A DNA stretch of 64,000 nucleotides from Myxococcota bacterium (GCA_029251165.1 JAQXDW010000067.1:62001-126000), one strand, 5' to 3'. Positions 8,515 through 17,512 are shown, counted from the stretch's first letter. The notes: a model not told the origin generated them from the letters alone. Made by a program: numbers and translations.

Positions 8515-10008
8515 TCAGGCTGTCGATGCCAGGATCGAGGCCACCCACTGCGAACCATTTCCACTCGCCGGAGCACTGAGGAGGCCTGCGACGTCTGGTG
8601 CGCCGTGCCGCTTGAGGGTGCGCTGCACGGTGTCGTCCCAGGACCAGCCCGGACTTCCCTCAGGGAGACTCCGCCGCTCTGGCCAGCTTCCCCCGCGGGT
8701 CGTAAACAGCTTCACCTCGGTGTCGCAGCGGAACTGGAGCTCCTCAAGCCGCGCGGTGCTCAGATCACCGGTGCTGTACCGAATCCGGTCATAGAGGCGG
8801 TCAGGACGCGCCTTCGCCCACGCCAGCATGCCGCTCCGGGTCTTCATCGAGGCCATGCCGTACTGACTGCGGGCCTTCTGCATCACCTGCTTCAGCTCAT
8901 CGAGGGTGATCCCAGCGAACAGCGGTGTCGCAACCTCGACGAGGCTGGTCATCCACTGCACGCTGCGGCCGGCGTCCTGGGTCACGGAGACCCGCCCGGC
9001 GACCGCTCCAATCTGCTCTCGGTTCTCGGCCAGCCAGCCCTCAGTGAGGTGCTCGGTGGACAGCTCATTGTTGACGACAAGGACACCGACTGCATGCCGG
9101 ATGGAGTGCGGTACCGTAGAGGGGCGCAGAGGCCAATGACGACGGGCCATCGCGGCAGACAGTGCGGTGGTGCTGATCTCAATCCGCTCGACCTGGTCTA
9201 CACGCAGGCGCTTGTCTGCGGCCTTAATGTGGCGGTTGAGGATCTCCCGAACGCCCTGGACCGGAACCTGAGCATGGAGCGCGAGGGGATCGAGCTTGAA
9301 GGCGAGGGTCTCGCTCAACCATGCCTGACCCAGCCCAGTAAACGCTGCGCGGAGCGGCAGCCAGCACTGCTGTGAGAGGGGGCCAGCAGGGTCATCGAGC
9401 AGCCCGAGGTCGCCACGGACGCCGTCGCGAGCCAAGAAGGCGGCCTCCAGGCCACTGCGTGCTGCAGAACCGAGCCGGAGGGCATCTGCCGGGACGCCAC
9501 GCGGCACAGCGGGGAGGCCACAGCTCGTGAGCGACAGGGAGATGGCGTGGCTGGTCTGCTCAGCGCTCAGCGAGAGCATCCGCGCGGCCGCCACGGCAGC
9601 CGCGGCCGCAGTGACCATCGGGCGGGACATTCCCAGCCCTGGTCCAAGAATCGTGGCCGCACCGATCCGTCCAGCGATCTCATTCGCCATGGCGACCGCA
9701 GTGAGGAGCGCCTCTATCGAGTGTCCCTCAGAGAGGGCCCAGGCCACCGGGACTGCGCCGGCTCCGGTCTGCCCGCCGAAGAGGACGTCGTCCTGCTCCA
9801 GCCAGCTTCCCAGGGCAGCGTTGCGGCGAACGGACGCAGCAGGCCCGCTCCCGGCGAGCGCAGCAGCCAGGGGGTGCCCAGACACCGCGCGCACGGCTCC
9901 GGCAAGGTTGACGTGCTGGAGCCGAACCCGCTGGAGCACCGATGGCGGAAGCTGCTCAGGAATGAAGTCGGCGGAGAACCGCCCGAGTCGCTGAATAATG
10001 GTCGACAT
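8515..10008 (-). CDS. MmgE/PrpD family protein
   Basis: The 497-residue protein shows the all-helical MmgE/PrpD fold: an L-F-G-G-Q-T-G-A-G-A-V-P-V-A-W-A-L-S region matching the G-G-E-W-x-H-P segment of PrpD, the A-N-E-I-A-G-R-I-G helix, an Ala-rich A-A-A-V-A-A-A-R-M-L-S-L-S-A-E-Q helix, and the C-terminal alpha/beta lobe. Family members include 2-methylcitrate dehydratase, cis-aconitate decarboxylase and iminodisuccinate epimerase. The usual active-site His-Pro in the first motif is not conserved here, so the activity is unclear. The ATG shares one base with the stop of the upstream porin gene (TGATG), making it the third cistron of an operon with that porin and a pseudo-subtilase. Confidence 0.75.
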   Translation of the reverse strand: MSTIIQRLGRFSADFIPEQLPPSVLQRVRLQHVNLAGAVRAVSGHPLAAALAGSGPAASVRRNAALGSWLEQDDVLFGGQTGAGAVPVAWALSEGHSIEALLTAVAMANEIAGRIGAATILGPGLGMSRPMVTAAAAAVAAARMLSLSAEQTSHAISLSLTSCGLPAVPRGVPADALRLGSAARSGLEAAFLARDGVRGDLGLLDDPAGPLSQQCWLPLRAAFTGLGQAWLSETLAFKLDPLALHAQVPVQGVREILNRHIKAADKRLRVDQVERIEISTTALSAAMARRHWPLRPSTVPHSIRHAVGVLVVNNELSTEHLTEGWLAENREQIGAVAGRVSVTQDAGRSVQWMTSLVEVATPLFAGITLDELKQVMQKARSQYGMASMKTRSGMLAWAKARPDRLYDRIRYSTGDLSTARLEELQFRCDTEVKLFTTRGGSWPERRSLPEGSPGWSWDDTVQRTLKRHGAPDVAGLLSAPASGNGSQWVASILASTA

Positions 10009-11486
10009 CAGTAGTTCATGCTCCCCTGTAAGCCTGCGGCCCAGAGTCGGCCGCCGACTGGGATGCCCCCGCCATCAACCGGCGCACCGGGACTGTACTC
10101 GTCGGAGTAGACCACAGGGATGCTCCCAGCAGCCAGGGCGTGGTGTTGGATAAAGGCGTCCCAGACGACCGGGCCCTCCATCAGGCCAAACGGTGACTCG
10201 TGCTCTAAGCCGAGGCCGGCAGTGAACACCATTCGATCGGTGTCCAGGAGCGCAACGTCGGAGCCCATCTCGATCAGCGGCGTGGGCTCAAAAGACCACC
10301 CCGCCCGGAGTGTCGGCCGCATAGTCCCAAAGTCAGCGATCCCAAGGAGCTCGCCGGCCTGCAGATCGGGCAGGCACAGCTCGGCACCAGCCCGGCTGCT
10401 CCAGGTCGGGATCAGGACCAGAGAGTAGGCATTGCCATCGCTGAGGGTGAGGGCATCCTCACCGATGAGCTGCCCAGAGACGCTGCCCTGGATTACCTGG
10501 GCGATGTTCAGCGGCATCTCATCCCACGCAGTGCGTCGGAGGTCACCATAGACGCGCAGGGTGTCCCGCCACCGATAGGCGGCACCAAGAGAGAGTCGGG
10601 CTGGAATGTAGTGGTCGAACATCAGCAGCTCAAACGGGGCGAGCAGCGTAATCGTGGTGGCCTCGAAGTCGCCGATGTCCTCGACAGTGGCGTTGATCTG
10701 CAGATCGATGTCGACATCAACAGGGAGGCCAGTGGTCCCCCGCCAGGTGCCGCCAATGGACAGCCCCTTCAGCGGCTCGACAAGCTGCCCCACGTCCCAC
10801 ATGAATGCGATGATCGGCGCGAGGCTCGGCTCGACGTCCAGGCTCATCTCGTGGATGTCGAGGGTTGTGTCCCCGATGACCTCTCCGAGCGCTTCGTCGC
10901 CCTCTTCGGCACCAGTGACCGAGGCCGAGAGCGTACCGCGCATCGAGAACCGAGCCTGAGCGATCAGCTCAACCGCACCGCCCACCGAGAGCCCTGGGAA
11001 CATCTCCCAGCCGCCGCCGAGGGCAGCCTCAAATCGGTGCATCCGACTGCGATACATGAACCAGGTCGGGATCTGGGCATCGAAGGTGTTGATGTCCATC
11101 AGACGATCGACGGGCATGAACGCAGCGATGCCAAGGCCGAAGCGCTCACCGACGTTGCGGCCCAGTCCCAGCATCAGCCCGTCGGCGCGGCCATACTGAG
11201 AGGACGGATAGAGCGGCTCGTCGACCGAATCGATGCGCCCGTCCTGGTTGGTGTCCCAGCGGACCCCGGGCAGCTCGGTGAGGTCGTGGCGAAGCAGCGC
11301 GTAGCCGGCGATGATCTGGTTGGTCGTGAGGTGCTGGAGGCTGGCAGGGTTGTTGAACAGTCCCGCGACACCATCCGTCAGCGCGACCCCCCCAAGCCCA
11401 CGCCCCATGGCCGGGGCACCAAATCCGTACACGTCCACCGGCCCAGCCTCACAGGGCAGCGCCCAGAGCAGCCAGTGAAGGCTCAT
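10008..11486 (-). CDS. OmpP1/FadL-type outer-membrane transport protein
   Basis: The 492-residue protein begins with a short signal peptide (M-S-L-H-W-L-L-W-A-L-P-C-E-A) and then the FadL hallmark G-F-G-A-P-A-M-G-R-G-L-G-G-V-A-L-T-D followed by F-N-N-P-A-S-L. Alternating beta strands run to a C-terminal aromatic residue (S-M-N-Y). FadL-type barrels let hydrophobic compounds cross the outer membrane. The ATG at 11486 overlaps the TGA of the pseudo-subtilase as ATGA. A longer frame upstream is only a shadow of that gene. Partnership with MmgE/PrpD suggests uptake and conversion of a small acid or lipid, which is inference. Confidence 0.8.
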   Translation of the reverse strand: MSLHWLLWALPCEAGPVDVYGFGAPAMGRGLGGVALTDGVAGLFNNPASLQHLTTNQIIAGYALLRHDLTELPGVRWDTNQDGRIDSVDEPLYPSSQYGRADGLMLGLGRNVGERFGLGIAAFMPVDRLMDINTFDAQIPTWFMYRSRMHRFEAALGGGWEMFPGLSVGGAVELIAQARFSMRGTLSASVTGAEEGDEALGEVIGDTTLDIHEMSLDVEPSLAPIIAFMWDVGQLVEPLKGLSIGGTWRGTTGLPVDVDIDLQINATVEDIGDFEATTITLLAPFELLMFDHYIPARLSLGAAYRWRDTLRVYGDLRRTAWDEMPLNIAQVIQGSVSGQLIGEDALTLSDGNAYSLVLIPTWSSRAGAELCLPDLQAGELLGIADFGTMRPTLRAGWSFEPTPLIEMGSDVALLDTDRMVFTAGLGLEHESPFGLMEGPVVWDAFIQHHALAAGSIPVVYSDEYSPGAPVDGGGIPVGGRLWAAGLQGSMNY

Positions 11487-12244
11487 GCGTAGCCGATCTC
11501 GGGGACCGGGGTCAGGGCGAGCTGACCGACGATCTTGCTGAGTTCTTCTGCGGGACGGCCGGGAAGGGCCTGAGCCATACAGGCGAACCGACCAGAGAGG
11601 TAGGCGGTCGCCATCCCAGTGCCCTTGAAGGGTCCCTGCGGCCGGCCTTCGACCTCCTGACGGCCATGCGTGAGGAACTTGTCGGTGAAGTTTCCCCACT
11701 CCTTTGCGGGAAAGCGATGCGGCGAGAAGTAGTAGAACTTCTCGAGCGGGCAGTCAGGATGCGAGGCAACGCCCACCGTCTCGGGGAGGTCCGCCGGGTA
11801 CGCCCGCTCACCCTTGGGGTGGGCCGCGGCGAGGACAACAGTTCCGGACTCGACGGCCATCGCGCAGCAGTCACGCAGCAGCAGCGCCTTGCCCATGTTC
11901 GGTGTGCCCAGGGACAGGTTGATGATCTGTGAGCCATGGCGGTAGGCCGTCTCGATGCCGGCAGCCATCAGATCTGCGCTGGTCCTGAGGCGGTCATCCA
12001 TGATCTTGACCGCGACGATGGTGGCCTCGGGCGCCATTCGAAGGACGGCGGCAGCGATGTCGGTGCCGTGGCCGTTCTGGTCGTGGTAGTCCGGACTGAG
12101 AATGGCGTGACCGGTTGCGTTGAGCGTGATGCTCCAGCCTTCAACCGTGCATCCCTGTACGCGGGGATCGTTGCGGTCAATACCGCTATCAATGATGGCA
12201 ACAGCGACGCCCTTGCCGGTGTATTCCTTGCCTCGATACCGCAT
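11483..12244 (-). CDS. Cytoplasmic subtilase-fold protein lacking the catalytic serine
   Basis: The 253-residue protein aligns along the S8 core without signal or propeptide. The Asp motif is intact (A-I-I-D19-S-G-I-D), as is the His motif (N-G-H59-G-T-D-I-A), and I-I-N-L-S-L-G is present. The nucleophile motif reads G-T-G210-M-A-T-A-Y-L-S-G instead of G-T-S-M-A-T-P, so the serine is glycine. The oxyanion motif A-A-G-N is replaced by A-A-A-H142. Proteolysis is therefore not expected, and a binding or scaffold role is more likely. It is the first gene of an overlapping operon with a FadL-type porin and an MmgE/PrpD protein. No clear ribosome-binding site precedes the ATG. Confidence 0.8.
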   Translation of the reverse strand: MRYRGKEYTGKGVAVAIIDSGIDRNDPRVQGCTVEGWSITLNATGHAILSPDYHDQNGHGTDIAAAVLRMAPEATIVAVKIMDDRLRTSADLMAAGIETAYRHGSQIINLSLGTPNMGKALLLRDCCAMAVESGTVVLAAAHPKGERAYPADLPETVGVASHPDCPLEKFYYFSPHRFPAKEWGNFTDKFLTHGRQEVEGRPQGPFKGTGMATAYLSGRFACMAQALPGRPAEELSKIVGQLALTPVPEIGYA

Positions 12245-12316
12245 AGTTCACCATCAGTATGGAATGGATGCCTCATCTTCCGTGGATCCAGGATTGCACG
12301 CCAGAGGTGACATCGA

Positions 12317-13417
12317 ATGCCTGCAAGGGGTTATCGTAGCGTCGAGTCCGGGGCCAATCAGTACATGCAGCCGACAACCACTCAGGATGCACAGTCCACG
12401 CAGGCTGTGGAGAGCACCCTGCCGATGGCGCTCTCGCTGGCAAGCGCCATCGCAGAGCACGGCGACGAGGTTGAGCTCCAGGGAACCGTGCTCCATCGGG
12501 ATCGCGCGCTGACCCTGGCCGCCGGCGCCGCGATCGCCGCAGTGGTCACCATGCTCGGCCAGCTCACCCCCCTCCCCGGCATCGCGCTGCTGCTGCTCAT
12601 CTTGCTGTCCTTCGTCGAGGATCTGGAGGGCGGGACCGGCTGGCTCCGTCGCCTGGTCGTCCTCAAGGACGTCGGCCACAACGTCATCCTCTGGCGCGCA
12701 CCGCGCCTCCCAACCCGGAGCACTCCGCCAGCGGAGAGCCGTCCCCCCTGGCTCGCTGAGGGCGCACTCAGCCACCGACCAGCACTGCTGATTTGCGTCC
12801 CAGCGGACGGTCTGTCTGGTGAGCGTGTCGGGCTGCGACGGCTCCATATAGCGGTCAGCATCGCGACCCTCCTCGCTGCCATTGGCATCGGACTCTGGAC
12901 TCCTCTGGCGACCATCGCCGCTGGAGGGCTCGCACTGCTCAGCGGCGGACTCACGCTCCGTCACGTCCAAGCCCCGCCGCGCCTGACGCCCTCCCCGGCC
13001 ATTCCCGCCACCCTCACGCTCCTCGACGCCCTCCGAGCCCAACCGCCTGAGCACCTCGCGGTGGCGGTTGCTTTCATCGAGGGGAGCAGCGGTCACACAG
13101 ACGGCATCGAGATCCTGCTGGAGAACTACGCGCCCATCCTCCCCCCTCACCTCACCCGGGTGCTCAGCCTCGTGCCCGATGAGATCCCGCTCAGCGCACA
13201 GCACATCGAGGGGGTGCTCCAGCGACGGAGCGCAGACGCCCTCATCCTCCGCGCCGCAGATGGACTCTCCAAGTCTGCCGGAGTCAGCCCCACGGCACGT
13301 GTCCTTCGGAGAGGCTGGCGCGGCGCGACCCTGCGCGGAGACCTCACCAACACCGCGGCCATCCTCAAGGTCATTGACCGACTCGATCAGGCTGCTGGAG
13401 CTGACCAGTGGTCGTGA
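12317..13417 (+). CDS. Membrane protein of unknown function, possibly degenerate M28-like
   Basis: This 366-residue protein has a polar N-terminus of about 65 residues, two hydrophobic segments (about 67-100), a soluble stretch, two further hydrophobic segments (about 175-215) and a soluble C-terminal region. That region contains V-A-V-A-F-I-E-G-S-S-G-H-T-D-G-I-E-I-L, reminiscent of the segment around the metal-binding Glu pair of M28 aminopeptidases but without a convincing ligand set. AGAGGTGA six bases before the ATG supports this start. The stop shares a base with an internal ATG of the next gene, so the two are probably cotranscribed. The pair is divergent from the pseudo-subtilase operon. 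I do not recognise a named family. Confidence 0.6.
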   Translation: MPARGYRSVESGANQYMQPTTTQDAQSTQAVESTLPMALSLASAIAEHGDEVELQGTVLHRDRALTLAAGAAIAAVVTMLGQLTPLPGIALLLLILLSFVEDLEGGTGWLRRLVVLKDVGHNVILWRAPRLPTRSTPPAESRPPWLAEGALSHRPALLICVPADGLSGERVGLRRLHIAVSIATLLAAIGIGLWTPLATIAAGGLALLSGGLTLRHVQAPPRLTPSPAIPATLTLLDALRAQPPEHLAVAVAFIEGSSGHTDGIEILLENYAPILPPHLTRVLSLVPDEIPLSAQHIEGVLQRRSADALILRAADGLSKSAGVSPTARVLRRGWRGATLRGDLTNTAAILKVIDRLDQAAGADQWS

Positions 13418-15099
13418 TGCTCAGCCTCTCGGTCGCGGCAGCGGGGTCGCTGACGGGCGTGGTCGTCGATGACGAGTCTGGCGCGCCGCTGAGCGGGGTC
13501 ACGGTCTATGCCTATGATCTCCGCCTCTCTGCAAGCAGCGTCGTCAGCAATGCCGACGGTGTGTTCACCATCTCAGGGCTCGCAGACCGCCCCTACCGAC
13601 TGCTTGCCTACCCCGCCTATACCGACAACCACGCCACCCGGATCTACCCGGAGGGCATCGACTTCTGTGCTGGTACCCTGCTGTACCCCGACGAGGCCCA
13701 GGTCACGCTCTCGCTGCCCACCGCCGCAGCCCTCACTGGTCGCCTCATCACTCCCGACGGGCTCCCCGCCGCCTCCGCGACCGTCACGGCACGTCACCCA
13801 GACTACTTCGCCCGAGCGGCCCTCACGGACGTCGATGGTGAGTTTGAGATCGTCGGCCTCGACGGAGACGACTGGAGCTGTGAGGTCGAGCTCGACGGCC
13901 TGCCAAACCAGCACCTCGGCAGGGTCTATGACAGCGAGGATGCCCTCGTCTTCACGGTCACAGAGCAATCCACTGCAGACGTCGGAGAGCACACCCTCCT
14001 GCCTGGAGTCACCGTCGAGGGTGGGGTCTATGGCCCCGACGATCCAGCGGCCGAGGGGACGAACGTCATCGTCTACGCCGGCAGCCAGATCACCACCGCC
14101 CAGACCGACGCTGACGGTCGCTATGTCGCAGATGGCCTGCCGACGGGCTCAGTCCTCTCCTGGAGCGAGCCCGCCGGTCTCGCGCTGACCTACTACCCCG
14201 ACAAGGATCGCCCGACGACGTTCCTGGAGGCCCCCGACGAGGGCATGCTGCTCTCGGATGTCGACCTCTTTGCCCCCACCGAGTCCACCCTGACGGTCAC
14301 CCTCATCGACGGCGAGACCGGCGAGACCATTGAGGGTCCCGGGCTGATGCTCTACAACTCCAACGGGACCGTCGGCAAGGGTGCCACCGCTGGGGACGGC
14401 GGCATCGGAGCGATCGTCGGGCTGCACGGTGGCGACTACAGCCTCTACATCTACGCTGCAGACGAGGGGTTCACCGACGACCACTACCGGGACGCCGACG
14501 GCACAGAGGCCATCATCAGCATCCCCGATGCCGCAGATGCGGCGCTGACCATCTCCATTCCGCCAGCGGTCACCCTCTCGGGAACAATCACCGACGATGC
14601 GGGGCTGCCGGTGTACGGGGCCTTCGTGCTCGCGCTGCTGGAAGACGAAGCAGAGTCCGCCACCACAGATGCTGAGGGCCGCTATATCTTAGACGGTCTC
14701 CCTGCCGGAGACTGGGAGCTTCAGGCGAGCTACGGCGGGTACTGCGATGCCGATCCGGGCTGGACCACCGCTTACTATCCAGGCACCCCCAACGGCGGCG
14801 CAGTAGAGGCCATCTCGACCATCGCCGGAGACGACATCGCCGGCATCGATCTCGTCATTCCCGTCGACAATGACCACGACGGAATGGCCGATGCCTGGGA
14901 GCGCACCTGGGGGCTCGACGACAGCCTCGACGACAGCCTCGACGACCTCGATGGCGACGGCTACAGCAACCTCTATGAGTACCGGGCCGGCACCAACCCG
15001 GCAGATCCAGCGGGGGGCTGCGGCTCCGCTGGCTGCGGTCGAGGCAGCGCCGCTGCGCTCTTCCTGTTGCCCATCCTTGGTCTGCGTCGGCGCCGTTGA
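13408..15099 (+). CDS. Secreted carboxypeptidase-regulatory-like repeat protein with MYXO-CTERM-like tail
   Basis: The 563-residue exported protein begins with a short hydrophobic leader ending A-A-A-G. It has about five CarboxypepD_reg-like modules, each with G-x-V-x-D-D-x-x-G-x-P-L-x-G-V at the start and D-A-D/E-G-x-Y/F near the end. A calcium-loop segment follows (D-N-D-H-D-G-M-A-D and D-L-D-G-D-G-Y-S), then a tail of G-G-C-G-S-A-G-C-G, a hydrophobic stretch and R-R-R-R, which matches MYXO-CTERM surface-sorting signals. A short in-frame DNA repeat encodes D-D-S-L twice near 14930. GTG at 13408 has GGAG seven bases upstream; ATG at 13417 is the alternative. It is probably a surface protein. 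Confidence 0.75.
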   Translation: MVVMLSLSVAAAGSLTGVVVDDESGAPLSGVTVYAYDLRLSASSVVSNADGVFTISGLADRPYRLLAYPAYTDNHATRIYPEGIDFCAGTLLYPDEAQVTLSLPTAAALTGRLITPDGLPAASATVTARHPDYFARAALTDVDGEFEIVGLDGDDWSCEVELDGLPNQHLGRVYDSEDALVFTVTEQSTADVGEHTLLPGVTVEGGVYGPDDPAAEGTNVIVYAGSQITTAQTDADGRYVADGLPTGSVLSWSEPAGLALTYYPDKDRPTTFLEAPDEGMLLSDVDLFAPTESTLTVTLIDGETGETIEGPGLMLYNSNGTVGKGATAGDGGIGAIVGLHGGDYSLYIYAADEGFTDDHYRDADGTEAIISIPDAADAALTISIPPAVTLSGTITDDAGLPVYGAFVLALLEDEAESATTDAEGRYILDGLPAGDWELQASYGGYCDADPGWTTAYYPGTPNGGAVEAISTIAGDDIAGIDLVIPVDNDHDGMADAWERTWGLDDSLDDSLDDLDGDGYSNLYEYRAGTNPADPAGGCGSAGCGRGSAAALFLLPILGLRRRR

Positions 15100-16178
15100 G
15101 CCACCCCCTCCTCCGTCTGCTCGCCGACCGCGCCGGACAGGTCACCCTCGGCCTCACCCTCGGCGGCCTTGCGCTGTCGCTGGCGCTGTGGGGAGTGCCA
15201 GTGTCCGATGCCGCCGATGCGATCGCCGCAGCCGATCTGTCCTGGCTCCTCGTCGTCGCGGTGATCTTCCTCCTCCAGCAGACCCTTCGCGCCTGGCGTC
15301 AGGCGATCATCCTGCGCTGTGTGTCACCAGAGCACACCTTCCGAACCAGCCTCTCCGTGCTCTGCGTCAGCTTTTTTCTCATCAACACCCTGCCGGCCCG
15401 CATCGGAGAGCTGAGCCGACCGCTGCTGCTTCTGGAGCGCGACGGTACCCCGCTGTCTGCCGGGTTCGCGATGGTTGTCCTGGAGCGTGCCGTCGATCTG
15501 CTCGCGACCTTCACCATGCTCGCCATGGTCGCATGGCTCGTAGAGACACCCAGCCAAACACTGGTGATTGGAGAGACTGTGGTGGACTGGGTTGCGCTGG
15601 GGCAGAAGACGGCCTCGATGGTGTTGCCGTTCGCAGTCCTTGGTCTCGCCGGCCTGTTCTTTGCTGGACGCAGCGCGCTGGTGCTGCTGAACCAACTCGC
15701 GGCAGTCCGCCTGCTGGGACACCTCGTGCGACCGCTGGTTGGATTCGCTGAGGGCTTCGTGACGGCGCTGGAAGCGGCACGGAGCCGAGCGGGGAGCATC
15801 CTTGCTCTGACCGCCGTCATCTGGGGCCTGACCGGCTTGATGTACCCTCCGCTCGCGGCAGCCTTCGGCGTCGGCGACTTGATCGGCTACGGCGAGGGCA
15901 TCGGGGTGCTGTGCGTGACGATGCTGGCGACCATCATCCCCTCAGCGCCAGGCTTCGCCGGCACCTACGAGGCGGCCTTCCGGGCTGCGGTCGGCCTGTT
16001 TGGCGTCTCTGGTGGGGCCATGGACGCGGTCGCCGTCGGCATGGCGCTGACGTTCCACTGGTGGGTCTACGGGGTGCAGTCGCTGACCGCGATCGTGTTC
16101 CTGGTGCTCGATCGAATCCGGCTGACGGTGCTGCTGGAGCGGCTCTCCGCTCAGATGCGCTCCAGCCACAGTGCGTAG
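15096..16178 (+). CDS. Flippase-like membrane protein, LPG synthase TM family (UPF0104)
   Basis: The 360-residue polytopic protein has about eight transmembrane helices with the family signatures L-R-A-W-R, N-T-L-P-A-R-I-G-E-L-S-R-P near residue 100, a conserved L-E-R-A-V-D-L-L and the I-P-S-A-P-G-F-A-G-T-Y-E-A motif near residue 285. Relatives include the integral membrane domain of lysylphosphatidylglycerol synthase and AglD-type proteins linked to lipid-linked intermediates. The TTG start overlaps the upstream TGA (TTGA). It converges on trmB with a 28-nt overlap of the 3-prime ends. The substrate is unknown. Confidence 0.75.
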   Translation: MSHPLLRLLADRAGQVTLGLTLGGLALSLALWGVPVSDAADAIAAADLSWLLVVAVIFLLQQTLRAWRQAIILRCVSPEHTFRTSLSVLCVSFFLINTLPARIGELSRPLLLLERDGTPLSAGFAMVVLERAVDLLATFTMLAMVAWLVETPSQTLVIGETVVDWVALGQKTASMVLPFAVLGLAGLFFAGRSALVLLNQLAAVRLLGHLVRPLVGFAEGFVTALEAARSRAGSILALTAVIWGLTGLMYPPLAAAFGVGDLIGYGEGIGVLCVTMLATIIPSAPGFAGTYEAAFRAAVGLFGVSGGAMDAVAVGMALTFHWWVYGVQSLTAIVFLVLDRIRLTVLLERLSAQMRSSHSA

Positions 16179-16861
16179 ATCGGCAGGTTCTTGTTGTAGA
16201 ACTTCTGCTGGTAGTTCGTGACGATGTCGTCCTCAGCAGGCCACGGTGTGCCGGCATGAAGGACATCATCGCTGCGGCCCAGGATCCGAAACGGCAGCCC
16301 ATCGAGGCAGCCAGACAGGCGCTCGACGTGGCTCTTGAAGTCCGTCTTCAGGCGCCACTTTGCACCCGGCTTCAGAGCACCAGCGGCCCACTCCGCGAAC
16401 GGACGGCTCATCAGGCGCTTGTCGACCTGCTTCTCTTTTGGCCACGGATCCGGGTGGTTGGTGTAGAGCCCGGCGATCTCGCCATCCGCGAAGATGTCGC
16501 GGAGGCACCAGGCGTCGTAGCGGGTGATCTTGGCATTGGGGACGCCGGCAGCGCGAATCTTCTTGGCACACAGCACCACCCGCTTGAACCGGATCTCGAC
16601 GCCGAGCCAGTTCTGGTCAGGGTGCTTGCCAGCCATGCCGGAGAGGTAGAAGCCATTCCCAGGACCGATCTCGACGTGCAGTGGTGCAGGGGGATCGAAG
16701 GCCCCCTCCCCCCAGCGTCCGCGAAAGCCGGGGGCCTGATCACCGACGATGATCTCGGGCCCAAACGTTCGGTAAGAGCGGACATAGGGATTGACGTCCG
16801 GTCGACGGTACGAGTCGGGTGGATGGTCAACAAACTTGTAGCGATCACCGTTCTGGCTCAT
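16151..16861 (-). CDS. trmB: tRNA (guanine-N7-)-methyltransferase
   Basis: This 236-residue Rossmann methyltransferase has the TrmB SAM motif H-V-E-I-G-P-G-N-G-F-Y-L, the G-V-E-I-R-F-K-R segment, and the tRNA/active-site motif N-H-P-D-P-W-P-K-E-K followed by K-R-L-M, close to the canonical N-F-P-D-P-W-x-K. It forms m7G46 in tRNA. The ATG at 16861 overlaps the moaE stop as ATGA. The longer frame upstream lies inside moaE and is not used. It is the third gene of a moaD-moaE-trmB unit. Confidence 0.9.
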   Translation of the reverse strand: MSQNGDRYKFVDHPPDSYRRPDVNPYVRSYRTFGPEIIVGDQAPGFRGRWGEGAFDPPAPLHVEIGPGNGFYLSGMAGKHPDQNWLGVEIRFKRVVLCAKKIRAAGVPNAKITRYDAWCLRDIFADGEIAGLYTNHPDPWPKEKQVDKRLMSRPFAEWAAGALKPGAKWRLKTDFKSHVERLSGCLDGLPFRILGRSDDVLHAGTPWPAEDDIVTNYQQKFYNKNLPIYALWLERI

Positions 16862-17274
16862 GACGGCTGGTTCTCCTTCCAGGCACCCTCGCCGTTGGCG
16901 TAGTGCTCTTTCTTCCAGATCGGGACACGCTCTTTGAGCGCATCGATGGCAAACCGCGAGGCGGCATAGCAGTCCGCGCGGTGAGGGGTTGAGACGGAGA
17001 TGATCACGCTGATCTCTCCGATGGTGAGCGCGCCGATGCGGTGAACAATCGCCACCCGTGCACCCGGCCACTGTGCGGCGGCCTCCTCAGCGATCTCCGT
17101 CATCACCGCGATGGCCATCGGCTGGTAGGCCTCATACGACAGCCCGGTCACCCGGCGGCCCCCGAAATTGTCTCGGGTCGCGCCGGAGAACGTAAGAATT
17201 GCGCCAGCCCCTGGTCGGGCAACCGCAGCCTCAACAGCGGCACAATCGATGACCGTCTCTGTGATCGTGATCAC
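16858..17274 (-). CDS. moaE: Molybdopterin synthase catalytic subunit MoaE
   Basis: The 138-residue protein has MoaE hallmarks: G-A-I-L-T-F-S-G-A-T-R-D, L-S-Y-E-A-Y-Q-P-M-A, V-H-R-I-G-A-L-T-I-G-E, and the catalytic V-P-I-W-K-K-E-H-Y segment. It adds dithiolene sulfur to precursor Z with thiocarboxylated MoaD. The chosen GTG at 17274 lies one base past the moaD TGA, with a GGAGGG inside the 3-prime end of moaD as ribosome-binding site. A longer frame upstream overlaps moaD and is rejected. Confidence 0.92.
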   Translation of the reverse strand: MITITETVIDCAAVEAAVARPGAGAILTFSGATRDNFGGRRVTGLSYEAYQPMAIAVMTEIAEEAAAQWPGARVAIVHRIGALTIGEISVIISVSTPHRADCYAASRFAIDALKERVPIWKKEHYANGEGAWKENQPS

Positions 17275-17275
17275 C

Positions 17276-17512
17276 TCAGCCCCCTCCGAGTGGCGGAATA
17301 AACGCCACCTCATCGCCATCGACGAGGCCATGGTTTGCGCCTACATAGCTCTGGTTTACCGCGAACATTACCCGCAGCACCGCAAGAGGACTGTCGGAAA
17401 AGATCTGCTGATAGAGCGCAGCAACATCGGTGCCTTCCGAGACAGCGAGCGCTTCCTCATCGCAGCCACGCGCTTCTCGAAGCGCGGCGAAGTATCGAAC
17501 CGTGATCTGCAT
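17276..17512 (-). CDS. moaD: Molybdopterin synthase sulfur carrier MoaD
   Basis: This 78-residue ubiquitin-fold protein begins M-Q-I-T-V-R-Y-F-A-A-L-R-E-A and ends D-G-D-E-V-A-F-I-P-P-L-G-G-G. The terminal Gly-Gly is the site of thiocarboxylation. It is directly followed by moaE. Other molybdopterin genes (moaA, moaC, moeA) are not in the window. An AGGGA element precedes the ATG. Confidence 0.92.
   Translation of the reverse strand: MQITVRYFAALREARGCDEEALAVSEGTDVAALYQQIFSDSPLAVLRVMFAVNQSYVGANHGLVDGDEVAFIPPLGGG

Noticed and set aside
12254..13204. 316-codon minus-strand frame
   Set aside because: Opposite the plus-strand membrane protein, which has hydrophobic segments and a good ribosome-binding site; the minus frame is Glu/Arg/Gln/Asp-rich without structure.
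14925..14955. Possible CRISPR-like or minisatellite repeat
   Set aside because: Only two to three 15-bp units, in frame inside a calcium-loop linker (Asp-Asp-Ser-Leu), with no spacers or cas genes.
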